The notes below the pieces were generated by a model that was not told where the DNA came from, searched no databases, and saw only the letters and a list, made by a program, of their open reading frames with translations. From Sphagnum compactum (Eukaryota > Bryophyta > Sphagnopsida > Sphagnales), in assembly GCA_965153455.1 (NCBI GenBank), contig OZ234497.1, forward strand, positions 12,691,875 through 12,755,874: DNA of 64,000 bases, written 5' to 3'. Of this stretch, positions 12,860 to 24,000 are shown in pieces (position 1 is the first letter of the stretch; every line of letters begins with the position of its first letter). A program made the translations under genes and the position numbers.

Positions 12860-13173
12860 GGCCCACTTTAGATGGGGTCCAGGCTCCAAATTCCTAGGAA
12901 CCAATTTGGACTCATTTGAAGCAATGGAGTCCTTGTGTTGGACCCTAGCTTGTATCTTGGTTCTTCAAACCATGAGCTCTCTTTTTTTTTTTGGTCTGAA
13001 CCAATTGATTTTCCCTCCCAAATTTGTGCTATGGAAGTTCAACCTTGATTTGACACTTTTTTGGGTCTTGGACCCCTCATCTAAAGGCCGTGGGTCTAAT
13101 TTATGGCTCTCATTCAGTAGGATTGCTCTATTTCATTGGACCCTTGACTTTTGACCCTCATCTAAAGTGGCCC
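12860..13173. mobile_element. Tourist-like MITE with TTA target duplication
   Basis: The left terminus is GGCCCACTTTAGATGGGGTC at 12860. The right terminus read on minus begins GGGCCACTTTAGATGAGGGT. Both sides are bounded by TTA (12857-12859 and 13174-13176). Length is 314 bp with no transposase frame. Termini starting GGCC or GGGCC and a 3-bp TTA/TAA duplication are the classical features of PIF/Harbinger-mobilised MITEs. A decayed Harbinger transposase lies in the same window at about 36.6-37.6 kb. Confidence 0.8.
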
Positions 13174-13268
13174 TTATTATATTTGCAAACTGCAAAACAA
13201 TGTGCCTGACACACATAAATTTCCTAAGTTGATCTGGAGTGCACTCTTGAATATCCCATTTTATGCCT

Positions 13269-13376
13269 ATGCCTACTCCTTAAGAGTGAAACGGATCTTA
13301 TGCCTACAATTAGGTTTAGGTTTTGGGATTTAGGGTGCAAGGCATAAGATCCCACCCATTCTTAAGCAGTAGGCAT
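13269..13376. repeat. small foldback repeat (37-bp arms)
   Basis: The arms at 13269-13305 and 13340-13376 are inverted copies; both read ATGCCTACT followed by CTTAAGA and end GGATCTTATGCCT. About 31 of 37 positions match. The 34-base loop contains TTAGGTTTAGG. A diverged relative sits at 47856-47952, so this is a dispersed family. Confidence 0.7.
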
Positions 13377-13662
13377 AAACATAAGATCTGTCCTCCTCCT
13401 ACACCGCCTGCAAATTTTTGTGAAGAATTAGTTTTAAGGTCTGCTGAAAACTAATTCCTAATCCCTGGGCATTACAAATTGCCTAACCTAGTGCTGACAA
13501 CCAGAATGATAAGTTGTGTCATACATTAGAGTTATCCTTACAGTAAGAAAAACACAGCACCAGAACCCTGAGTTTGGTCATACACAGGGCGAGATTTTAA
13601 AAAAACCTGCAAAAAAGTACATTAGCATTCAAGGGGGGAGGAAACTCAGAAAACCATCAATT

Positions 13663-13860
13663 TTGGTAGTAACCTGAGTTTCATCCTGTCTTTCCTTTTT
13701 CACAAGCGCCTCCACCACTGCTACTACATATATACAACTACTATAATTAGTCTCAAACCTTGTGCATTAAATGCTGAGTGTCAGCATTTAATACTAAGAT
13801 TCATAAAATGTATTTACTTTGCGGATACCACTCAAAGAGGGGATAGGCGGGGTGAAAGGA
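13663..13860. repeat. dispersed repeat, copy 1
   Basis: This stretch matches 46805-47025 in the same orientation. Shared blocks include CTGAGTTTCATCCT, TCTTTCCTTTTT, CCTTGTGCATTAAATGCTGA, ATTACTTTGCG-type sequence and AGAGGGGATA. Identity is roughly 80 percent by eye. It contains a perfect 9-bp-arm hairpin at 13769-13789. No coding frame is shared by the two copies. Confidence 0.75.
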
Positions 13861-15272
13861 GGCCCAAAGACGGGGTGAAGAGGGGGTTACTTTACGGATA
13901 ACTCTATTATGGTTGTAATTTGTGCATCCTTAAGGGATGTAGAAAATTTATCTGGAATTTGATAGACGGTATGAAACTTATTTTGCATGATGATTGGGGC
14001 TGCCTAAACATTTCAAGGCTACTTTAACTGGCCTTTGCTTTGAAAAAAAACCCACTATTGTTAAATTTACCTACTGAAGTTATTTTCAAGTTCTTACCTC
14101 TTACATGAAATGCAAACACAATGGTTCACGAATGTTGTGCATATTAAACTTCCACACATCTATCAAGTATTAAGGGACCGAGTTTGTTGGTTTTTTTTTT
14201 AGTTTTGTGGGTGGGTTTGTTGATTTTATTTTATTTTTGTCTTGATAAGATTTCCTAAACCACAATGCCCCTTGTTGCACAATTGGTACCCTTGGAAAGC
14301 CCTCAATGAGTTCGTAATGTTTAGACTTTGAGTGTAGGAGTCATTGAATATAGTATAATTTTTGCCGACGAAAATTCAAAACTAAAAATATTAAGGAAAT
14401 TGGGGCAAGCTTTTGCTATTGTTAGAAAGCCCTTCATGAGTGGGATTGCTTGAAAATGATTTCAAAAATTTTAGACCTAAAATATCTATAGGGTGTTGAA
14501 TAGGCTTGTATGTAAGCATCCAAATAAAATGTTATGGCCAATGAAATTGCTGGATTTGGTGGCTTGATTTTTTTATAAAAAAATTATGTTGAGTGAACTA
14601 ATAGTTAAATGTGCAATAGGGTTTGGTAGGTTTCTGAGAATTATGAAAGACCAATAGAAACGATAGAAATGGAAAAATTATTTTCTATGTTCAGAGGAGA
14701 AGGGAGGGGTGGTGGGGGCGGGGGGGGGTGGGGGGGGGGGGGTATTGGGTTGTGTGTTAGGCTGAATTGTTTCTTCCAGGCCAATAGGATTATTGGATTT
14801 GTTGGTCTGAATTTGAATTTGTAATTGAAAGTCAGGACTCAGGACTGGCTATTCAGGCCTTTTTAGAGACTAATTTATTATGCCAAACGCTGCCCCAGTG
14901 GCCAAAATCGGCTGCTGGATTCAGCTCCTGACACTGAGGCGGAATTTCTTGAAAAAAATTTCAGGATTCAGGCTGAATCCTGCCTCCGACGTCAAAGAGC
15001 AGGGCAGCTAGGGTAGATTCCGGCTGCCTCCGACACAGCTGCTCGGAGCTGGAATCTGCCCTAGCTAGCTAGCCAACCCGGTTCTCTAGACTTGAATGTT
15101 GGGTTTAGTGGGTTTTTTAGGGACAGCGCCACTTTCATAAGGGCTGCCCGAAGTTTGAAACCCCCTTCCCCCCCCCTGCCCCCTTCCCAAGACTTAATTA
15201 CATGAATTGCCGACACGAAGGTACCTACTATCATTGGGCAGTCCGTATCATAATTTCACCAAACATACTAGT
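13861..15272. other. spacer with G-rich tract and inverted repeats, no gene seen
   Basis: No gene is visible. Notable items are a strongly G-rich tract at 14709-14742 and two hairpins: 14963-14981, with perfect 8-bp arms (AGGATTCA), and 15006-15066, with 20-base arms (AGCTAGGGTAGATTCCGGCT) matching at 18 of 20 positions around a 21-base loop. The hairpin region is clearly GC-richer than its surroundings. Confidence 0.55.
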
Positions 15273-15770
15273 TTGCCATCCATCAACTGTGGCTTAGTCA
15301 CTAATCACCAGTCATTAATTAATTAAACTCCTTTCTTACCCCCTAATTTTTGGCACTTTTAGTCCTAATAATTATTAGGAATATAAGTCATCCACTAACT
15401 CTGGCTTCTTCACTCATCCCCACGTCATCATTATTTAATTAAACTCATTTCTTACCCCCCTAATTTGGCACTTTAAGCCCTAATGATGGTGAGGAATAAT
15501 TCATCCATCCACTTTGGCTTGGTCACTAATCACCCCCTCATTTAGTAATGAAACTCATTTCTTACTCCCTAATTTGGCACTTTTAGCTCTAATGATGATG
15601 AGGAATAATTCATCCATCCACTGTGGCTTCGTCACTAATCACCCCCTCATTTAGTAATTAAACTCATTTTTTACCCCTAATTTGGCACTTTTAGCCCTAA
15701 TAATTATGAGGATTGAATCATCCGTCAACTGCGGCTTGGTCACTAATTATCCCGTCATTAATTAATTAAG
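15273..15770. repeat. tandem array of ~110-bp units upstream of the helicase gene
   Basis: Units start at about 15273, 15388, 15501, 15610 and 15718, the last being partial. Each begins TCATCCAnCnACT followed by TGGCTTnGTCACTAATCA, then an AATTAAACTCATTTCTTACC-type block, then TAATTTGGCACTTT and TAGCCCTAATnATnATGAGG. Unit lengths are about 108-115 bp. The array ends roughly 750 bp before the helicase start codon. Confidence 0.88.
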
Positions 15771-16526
15771 CTTAACTGCTAATCACAAGGCGCTGGTGTA
15801 TAATTAGCTAGCTCTCCCGCCACTGCGTTCGTTCCCTCTATCGTTTAGAACTGGCGACGAACTCTCGTGCGCTCTTCCCATTTGCTTTGCTTTGCTTTGC
15901 TTTGCGCCTCGTCTGTAGCTGTTGCGCGACAAGATTGTTGCAAAAAATTGTCTAGCTTTTGCCTGTTGTCGTCAATTAACAATGTCTTTGAGTATTTTGT
16001 GTTCAATTGTTTCAGTTTGCAAGTAATTTCCAAGTGTTGTGATTCCGCGTTCAAACGTAATTCCATTTCTTGGAAAAACTAGCTTTCATGAAGGCATCAG
16101 AGAGAGGAGGACAGGTTTAGAATTGTTTAACAATCGAAACAAACTTCCTTGCTTGTTTGGATATCAGCAGCTAGCTGTAAGGATCTCGATCTTTCGTGAA
16201 CAGAAATATATATACTCAAGGATCTCGATCTTTGGAATTCCTGAAGAGAAATATATACTTAAGGATCCCGATCTTTGGAATTCTCGAAGAGAAAATTTCT
16301 CAAGGTTCTCGATCTCTGGAATTCCTGAAGAAAAAAATTGTTTTCTCTAGGATCTAGATCTTTGGAATTTCTGGAGAGAAATTGACTGGTGTTCGTTCTA
16401 CGAGAAGTTGCCACAGGTTTTGGAGCTTGCTTGCTTGGTTCTTTGCCTGCTTTCATCGGCTCTGCGTGGATTCAGAATATAGTTCCGGGGATAAAGAAAG
16501 AGCAGATTCTAAAGAGTATTATTATC
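15771..16526 (+). promoter_or_regulatory. promoter and 5' leader of the helicase gene
   Basis: Between the tandem array and the ATG at 16527 the sequence becomes less AT-rich and CT-rich near 15810-15850, as in a plant core promoter and leader. It contains a TTTGC repeat (15886-15904) and the ~42-bp array listed separately. Short frames here (including one from 16039) do not keep phase through the repeats, so they are not called as coding. The transcription start was not located. Confidence 0.45.
16179..16386. repeat. tandem array of ~42-bp units in the helicase leader
   Basis: Five successive units each begin AAGGATCTCGATCTTTGGAA or a close variant and continue TTCCTGAAGAGAAA, followed by a variable ATATATACT-type spacer. 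Unit length is about 38-44 bases, so the array does not preserve a reading frame. Shorter degenerate relatives (GAAATCCTCG, GCAGGATC) recur inside intron 1 at about 16827-16900. Confidence 0.85.
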
Positions 16527-19500
16527 ATGACACGATTGTACGAGGAGGGATTAGTAGATCATGTGCTGCAATGGTCCATAGGAGACGTCAGCACAGAAAA
16601 TCTTTTCGTCAACCAGGTGAGACAATTGATCTTCTTTATCGAATGTCCATTGTCTTCTCGTCAATTGCCACGATTGCAGTAGATCCAGAATTTCACCCAT
16701 GCGAGAGTTTCTGTGCAGTTTGGACTCCAATTGTGTCTCTGCTTCTTCGGTTGATGTTTTCCGGTCAGTAGGTTTACTCATGCAGCGACGATTTCTCTCT
16801 GACTTTTGCTCTGAGAGAGAGAGAGAGAGATCCTCGCTGCAAAAATTAGAGAGAAATCCTCGTTTGCAGGATCGAGAAATCCTGGCTGCAGGATCTCTGA
16901 AAGTAGTGCTTCCATGGTTCCTGATCTCTTCCGATAGCAGCATTCTTGAGCAGGATTCTGCAAAGTATCAGAACTGAAAAAGAATGAGCTCTGTCTGAAT
17001 GATCAGAATTCCGCCGAGAACTAGATTTCAACTCTGTGTTGCAAGCAAGCACCGGAAGAGAAGAGATAGGTTTGCGGGCTCTCTTGCGATCTAGCAGAAG
17101 AGTACATCAGATTGCATCAGGATTGCGATTTTCATATAATTCTCTTGTATCAATTCGGAGCTTGATGATCAGGTGAGAAGTATTCCTGAGAAGTTCTCGT
17201 CAGTAAACGAGTATAGAAGCGCGTTCCGGATGCCTGTGCTGGAGGAGGTCCGAGCTCAAATCCAGCAAGCCTTACAAAAGACCATGGCCTCCTCTTCTCC
17301 TTCTTCCAGGGTCTTCTCGCCTGTGCGTATTACCAAGGTGAAGGGGACGAAGAACAAGAAGAAGACGACGATGAAGAGAAACATCAGCATTCGCCTCTTG
17401 GCAAAAGATCGCGTCACGCACCAGTTTCCAGTCCCATGCCGCGCAGATCTCATGCTTTTATGCAGCGGCCGCATTCCCGAATGGGATCCTAACAACGAGA
17501 AGTTTCTCGCAGAGCCTGGCAGCAATGCGCCGGCGAAAGGAAGCTGCGGATGTTCCTTTGCCCTTGCCTTTGTGACTTTTGGACGCTTGTCGCCTACTAT
17601 AGCAGCGGATGTTAACGCACAGAACGAAGGGAGTCTCCTTCGTAAGCTCCAGGACTCCGAATGCCCGTGGTTTGGAGTGCTGTTGAATATCAATCTCACG
17701 CCTTTCTTGCGGATATGGAACGCATTGCATCGGCCTTTGGTAGCGCAGAAATTTGCACCCTGTCAGCCTTCTTTGATGCAAGAGCTCCTTGAGATCCAAT
17801 CTCAGGTAAGAAAGAAAGAACTCGCTGCAACAAAAATGTCCATATCGCAATGATGCTTGGATGTTTTCATGGCTCTGGGGGCCTACACTGTTTGTGGGAG
17901 CATCTCCTCTTTTATTCCAAGAAGATCTGTTGCTCTCTTGCAGGCCGATCCTCTGTTGGTGAAGAGTGCAACTGATGTCTTTGGCCACGCGGGAGCTAAA
18001 CATGCAAGTCTAGGTAAGGCCATTGAGAGCTACTGTGAAGCTCGGAAGCTGAATGAATCACAGGCTCTGTGTCTCAGCAGTACTGTTTCAAGTCTTTTGA
18101 GAAAAGAAAACGAAGCAAAACCCAACGTCAGAATTGTTCAAGGGCCTCCAGGAACAGGAAAGACGACCATGCTTGTAACATTGCTCTCAGTGGTGGAAAG
18201 CCTTGGTCTGCCTACCCTCGTAACAGCTCCCACCAACATGGCTGTCCTTGAGGTATGCAAGAGGTTTATGAGCTTAGTGAATACGAGTGATTTGAATGCG
18301 ACAATAAAACTTAAGAAATGCCAGGAGAAGCTGCTCTTTGCCCAATTCTGCAAGAGGAAAAGCTTGCTTTGTGAGATGGGCTCAGGAAAGCTGGCTCGGA
18401 GGGACCTTTTGCAGAGTGACATGGTTCTAGTGGGAAGCAAGGAAAGGATGCTGAAATTTATGGGAGACTCAGCACCCTCCCTGGAGAAAATTTTCTTGCC
18501 TTTCCGGGTGACACGCTTACAAAAGGCTCTCGGAAGTGATGGTTGGCGACACTCTGCTGAGGCTCTTGTTAAGTTTCTTCAAGATGCCCATTCTCATTTT
18601 AAAACATTTGCAATGTGTAATAACACAGCAGGGAACTCAGTAATGCCACGGGAAGATGTCACACAAATCATGCAGAGACCTAAAAACTCTGCAGGAAAGG
18701 CATCAGATCTTGAGGGACTGGTTACTGTTGTAAGCCAAAAGGAAGCTTTTGATAATAGTATCTGTAGCTTCTGGAGGTTTGCAAGGCAGACGATCCAAAA
18801 GCTCACCATGAAGATGACCCAAAGTTGTCATACTCTCTTGACAGATCTGCCTGCATGTCTCCTGGCATCAGATACCAGACAGGCGATGTTATCAGCAAGA
18901 GATCTTGCAAATCACCTTCTACACCTCATTCCTTCAGATTGCCCAGAAGATGGGTTAAGCTGGTTTGTTGCCCAGAATTCAAATCCCAGCAGACCAGTGT
19001 TGCAGATCCTCAACAACATCACAGAAAAGCTTCAAAATCTCAATCTCAATACTGATGCAGACATCATTAATAATATTTGCAGCAATGATGTGATCAGTTG
19101 TCAAAAGAGAAAGTTCCTGGCCGCCAGACAAATTCTGTTGGACACTCTCGTAAGGCAGCCTGGATATGATTTGTTCAAAGACTCTGACCAGAAGAAGAAG
19201 TGGGCTCAGGTAAGAAACCGCAATTGGTTGAGCTCTCTGTGTTTGAGCAATGCTCGCCTAGTGTTCAGCACAGTGTCTTCAGCTGGTGGGCCTGTTATTG
19301 AGGGGACTGCATTTGAGTTTGCCATAGTGGATGAGGCCTCACAGCTGGTGGAAGCAGAGACTTGCATACTGACAGGAATGGCGAGCCTGAAGCAACTGCT
19401 CCTTGTGGGTGACCAGATGCAGCTTCCTGCTATTGTCATTAGCCAGGTCTGCTGCATCTTTCACTTATCATCCATTTCCACAACAACGGTCAATGCAAAG

Positions 19501-21014
19501 TTCAAAACAATTGCAGTTCAGCTCTTGTGTACAACTAACTAAGGTGCTTTAGATGAATACCATGTGTATATTTGCATCAGTTCTGGGATTCAATTTACAT
19601 CACCCTCTTGTACCAGCATGCTGTGTACATGCAAAACTCAACAGCATACTTGTTGCAAAGTTGCCTTCTTAACTGCTTTGGTTTGGGATTCAGCATAGTG
19701 AGATACTTGACAATGTGAGTGGAATTGGAAACTGGATTCTGCAGATGACAAAGCGGTGTGGTTATGGGAGCAGTTTGTTTGACCGGCTGCAGGCATCCCA
19801 GCATCCTTGTCGGCACCTGTTGAATGTGCAGTACAGAATGCATCCCAGTATCAGTGCCTTTCCTAACTACCAATTCTATGGTGGATTGGTCCAAGATGGT
19901 GCCAATGTGTTGGAGGCCTCTTATGGCAGCAGCGCATACCAGGTGGCTTCCAACCTCTTTGGTACTTCAGCATTTCTGGATGTGCAGCATGGATATGAAG
20001 TTAGGGAGAACAAGAGCTGGAGAAATTATGCCGAAGTCAACCTTATCTGTCTACTTATTGCACGGTTGCTTCAAAGTATGCTGATTTCACCAAGTTCTTC
20101 ACATTAGATGAATCCAAAAGCCTGAATGCCTGAAAAAGGACAGTGAGTTGTATGAGGTGTTGATTTTTGGGGGCTTAAATTTAACCCATTTACACCTTCA
20201 AACTACAAAGACTATCTGGAATCTGAATTGGTTATTTAATCTTCTGGGTTTTTCACTGTTGTCATGACATGTCCTGTAATGCATCCAGTGTGGGGCTATC
20301 ATGCAAGCATCTCTGAACAGCAGTGACAATATGGAAGACATTCTGCACTCAAATGAGGGTGGCATAGAGATAGTAAAGGGCCATAAAATCTGATAATGAA
20401 TTTGGTTCTTGTAAGCCATGTTGTCAAGCTCTTATTCCACAGGTTGATGAGCAGTTCTGGCTTAGACTAATTGTGAGCATGGTGTTACCAGCTTGTGCAG
20501 CAAACAAAATTCCTCATATAAGTGTGGGAGTGATAACACCATACAGTGGGCAAGTTGAGTCTTTGAAGGCTGGTGTGAAGATGTTGAATTCCAGCATGAA
20601 AATAGAGGTGAACACTGTGGATGGTTTCCAAGGGAATGAGAAAGATGTCATATTGTTCTCTGCAGTGCGGTCAAACACAGAAGGCCAAATTGGATTTCTA
20701 GATGACTTTCGTCGCCTGAATGTTGCAATCACAAGGGGAAGGTGAGAAATCACAACTATTTAAAACATACTCAATTGCACAAACAGCAGTTTCCTTTCTA
20801 GAAAATAGACCCATTGCTAAAGGTTCTTTGTTGAATCCATTTTACTCTTTAAGCACCTTCCCACCTTTGGTTATTTGACATCTTCTGGTTTTGATGTGAC
20901 AGGAAATGCGTGTGGGTAGTAGGAAATTCAAAAACTTTGAGTAAGGGAGGGGGAGTGTGGAAGCAACTCATTCAGCATGCAAGACATAGGGGTTGCTTCC
21001 ACACAGTAGGGTAA
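16527..21014 (+). CDS. SEN1/UPF1-like superfamily 1B RNA/DNA helicase (about 993 aa, 6 exons)
   Basis: Exons: 16527-16616, 17173-17805, 17944-19446, 19745-20075, about 20429-20741 and 20903-21014. The first two encode the plant SEN1-like start ([18 protein letters not shown], then [15 protein letters not shown]). Helicase motifs follow in order: Walker [10 protein letters not shown] near residue 308, motif Ia TAPTN, motif II DEAS near 704, motif [11 protein letters not shown] near 730, QYRMHPSI near 771, [12 protein letters not shown] near 916 and [11 protein letters not shown] near 950. About 350 residues separate motifs Ia and II, so a long insertion sits in RecA domain 1. The family unwinds RNA:DNA or RNA duplexes with ATP in transcription termination or RNA quality control; which role applies here is not visible. 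The acceptor of exon 5 is uncertain: 20443 looks stronger but breaks phase, so 20429 was used. A strong donor overlaps the stop (GTAGG|GTAAGT at 21006-21016), so an alternative longer C-terminus is possible. Confidence 0.85.
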
Positions 21015-24000
21015 GTGCCAGCCATGTTATTGTATTCTTTGTTCTCTCCTTTTTTTATCTGCCTTGGCCTTTTGCTCCAAAACATTTGGTAGCCATATGG
21101 GACAGGGCTGTTTCACCACCTCTGGGTGGTTTTAAATCTGGAGAACATATCTTCTCAGAGTATGAACAGAGCTGGTCAAACTTTCTTGATAGTTGAGGAA
21201 GCTTTTGCAGTCGGGCTTTGATCCAGGTTGTGCACTGACGTTGGTGATGACACACAGCATTGAACGACAACAATGCTAGTTGTCTGTTGTAAATTTCCAC
21301 ATTTTTCAAAGAACCCATCTTCTGAAGCTTCGGGTAACTTGAAACTGACAAGTTTGCAGCAGCAGTGATGTAGTTGGTTGATAATCTCCTCACCACCTGT
21401 TTTGAGGTTGTTGTGGAAAGGCAGGCACTACAACAGAAACATGGTTCTTCTTACAGCAGTATGCCTTGGCACATGACACAAGTGTGAGGTAAACTTAGAG
21501 GGGTTTCATCCATTTCAATGTAATTTAATACACCTGGAGTTTTATCACAGTTTAACATCAGTGTAATTACAATTCACATACGTTTTCCTTTGAAATGGAT
21601 GAAATTGCGAAGTTGGATCATGGCCTACTACTGCCTAAAGGAAAACCATTGAATTTTAGACCACGTCAAAATGTTATGGTTTATATTTTTTTCACCTGGT
21701 AAATGAATTTTCATATTGAATTGAGTAGCATGTTTAGCCTGGTACATGGCTACTTATCAATTGGTGAATTTTTTTTTAAGGTCTACTACATAGGATGAAA
21801 AGGGCTTAGTCTTTACTCAATCCTTTTCTTCCTATATTTTGATCCCCATAAAATAATGAGTCAAAAATTATATAAAATTTCAGAAAAACTATATTTTAAA
21901 CCATTACAATTTTAGATTCTATCATAATCATCCACAAATGTGACTTTATATGATAAAAAAAATTAGATAAACCAATTAAACAAATCAAAAAAAATTCAAT
22001 TAATATAGTTTATAGCCAAAATAGTGCAAACACAAATAAAATGCATATACAAATTCACTAAACACACAAATCAAATGTAACTTTGATTCACTTCACATAA
22101 TTCTAATCATTTGTTTGTTTTAACAATTGAAACAAGTGCTAATATTTTTTTCCTATGTACAAAACATAAACTGCAAAAAAATTCTAGAAAACAAAAATTT
22201 CAAAATGAGTAAAATTTTTAGAATTAGAAAACAAAATAATGTGGCATAAAACAAGAAAGTTTCTAAGGAGGTTCAAATCAAAATTAAAAGTTGATCATAT
22301 ATAACTAATATAAGAGTTAGTATGTACATAGTAATCTATTGGTAACCTAATTCCCTTAACATTACCCCACCCATAAACTAGATTAGGTCCTTAAAATCCA
22401 AGCTCAAAGTTAAAAGGATAGGTTAAGAATACAAAATAAACGTTTTGCATACATAAGAGTCCTACAGTCCTTAAAGTGCACATCTCATTGAGAGATATTG
22501 CTCCTATGGTTAATGAACACATTTATAACCTACTTTGAACAATGTAGTAGCTAATTTTGTTTGTTGTTGATGCACCTATCATTGTGTTGAATCAAATTTG
22601 TGAAGTTCATGCAGCCCTAGTGCCTATTGTTAAATAATTAATGGCACTTCTTGCTCCTATAATGTTATTTGATCTACATGTACTTTTGTCATTATGTGTG
22701 TTAGACACATCACTTGCATGGGCAAATCTACATGCATTAACTCCTATTGTTGATTTAGACTTATGTCACCATCTCCACCAAATTTGAAACTAGATATTTT
22801 CAAGATGCCTTGCTACACATTAATGTATTGAAAAAAATTATTCATTCAAAAATGTAAAAATCAAACAACATGAAACAATATAAAAGGGGTTGGACATTAC
22901 TTTCAATTTTTTTCAAAATAAAAATAAATGCAATTTGGAATGAATGGAGTAGTTACAATATAGCTTCATTGGTTTTTAAATGAATAAAAGTCAAAGAACA
23001 TCTAGAATGAATGGAGGAGTCGCATTACCTCCATTCATTTTGTCAATTTCCTCAAAGCATGATGACATGATATCAAGTTATATCATGATCTACAATAAAA
23101 TCAACTTTTTAGAAAACATTTTAATGCAGACAACAAATGTTTGAGCTACCTCATGAGATTATTGATTTGACTATTTACGATTGGTTTAACAACAAGGATA
23201 TTGTCCACTGCGTTTGCACCTTTTGCCCATACATCCATATCCTCATGTCATCTAGGCGGTTCATGTTATGCATTATATGTCCCAATGTTTTAAGCATTAT
23301 AACATGAATAGAAGCATCCTTGAATTTTCATGCATGTACATTTCAACCAAGTTCTTCAAATGTGCCATAAACATAATTAGAAAATCTTTATTCTAAACCA
23401 AACCTCTTTATTTGCATCAATGTAACTAGTCAATTATGATGGATGTATAATAACACATAGTAATCAAATTGGTTACGTGCATTCAAGCTAGTTACATGTA
23501 ATGAACAATAAAAATTCAAAAATATATTTGATCATATGGACCTCCAACTATTTATCTTTACCTTGGCATCATCAACAATGAATGCATTTGGATGTCAATT
23601 ATTTTAAACCAACAATAAGTTTTTCTTCAATGTATCCATCCAAGGGGCCAAGTCACATTACTTGTAACTTGATGTGATAGTATAGGACATGGGAACACCA
23701 TCATGCCATTCATCAAATGCCATCATTATGTATAATGGAAATTGAAAAAAGAAAAAAAATTACATTTGTGTTACAATATAAAATTCCCCAAAGAAACCTT
23801 ATATGCATAAGAATAACATGTTATGATGGATATTACCATTGAAGGTATGACAACTAGTTATTAATGGGAAAGAACTTAGGTGAAGTTGTACCCTTTTGTC
23901 ATTTGTTCAAAAAATGGTGTTAATGGTAACATCATTTTCATGTCCATGACATAGCATCTTCTAGCATCATTTTCACATAACATCACTTTCATGTTCATGA

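Noticed and set aside
16039-16350. 103-residue frame across the 42-bp array (repeated ISIFGIPEE-like peptide)
   Set aside because: Unit lengths are not multiples of three, so the peptide repeat drifts out of frame; it is a by-product of the DNA repeat.
19201-19220. Possible intron donor CAG|GTAAGAAA in helicase exon 3
   Set aside because: The frame continues straight into conserved helicase sequence ([16 protein letters not shown]), so the site is read through.
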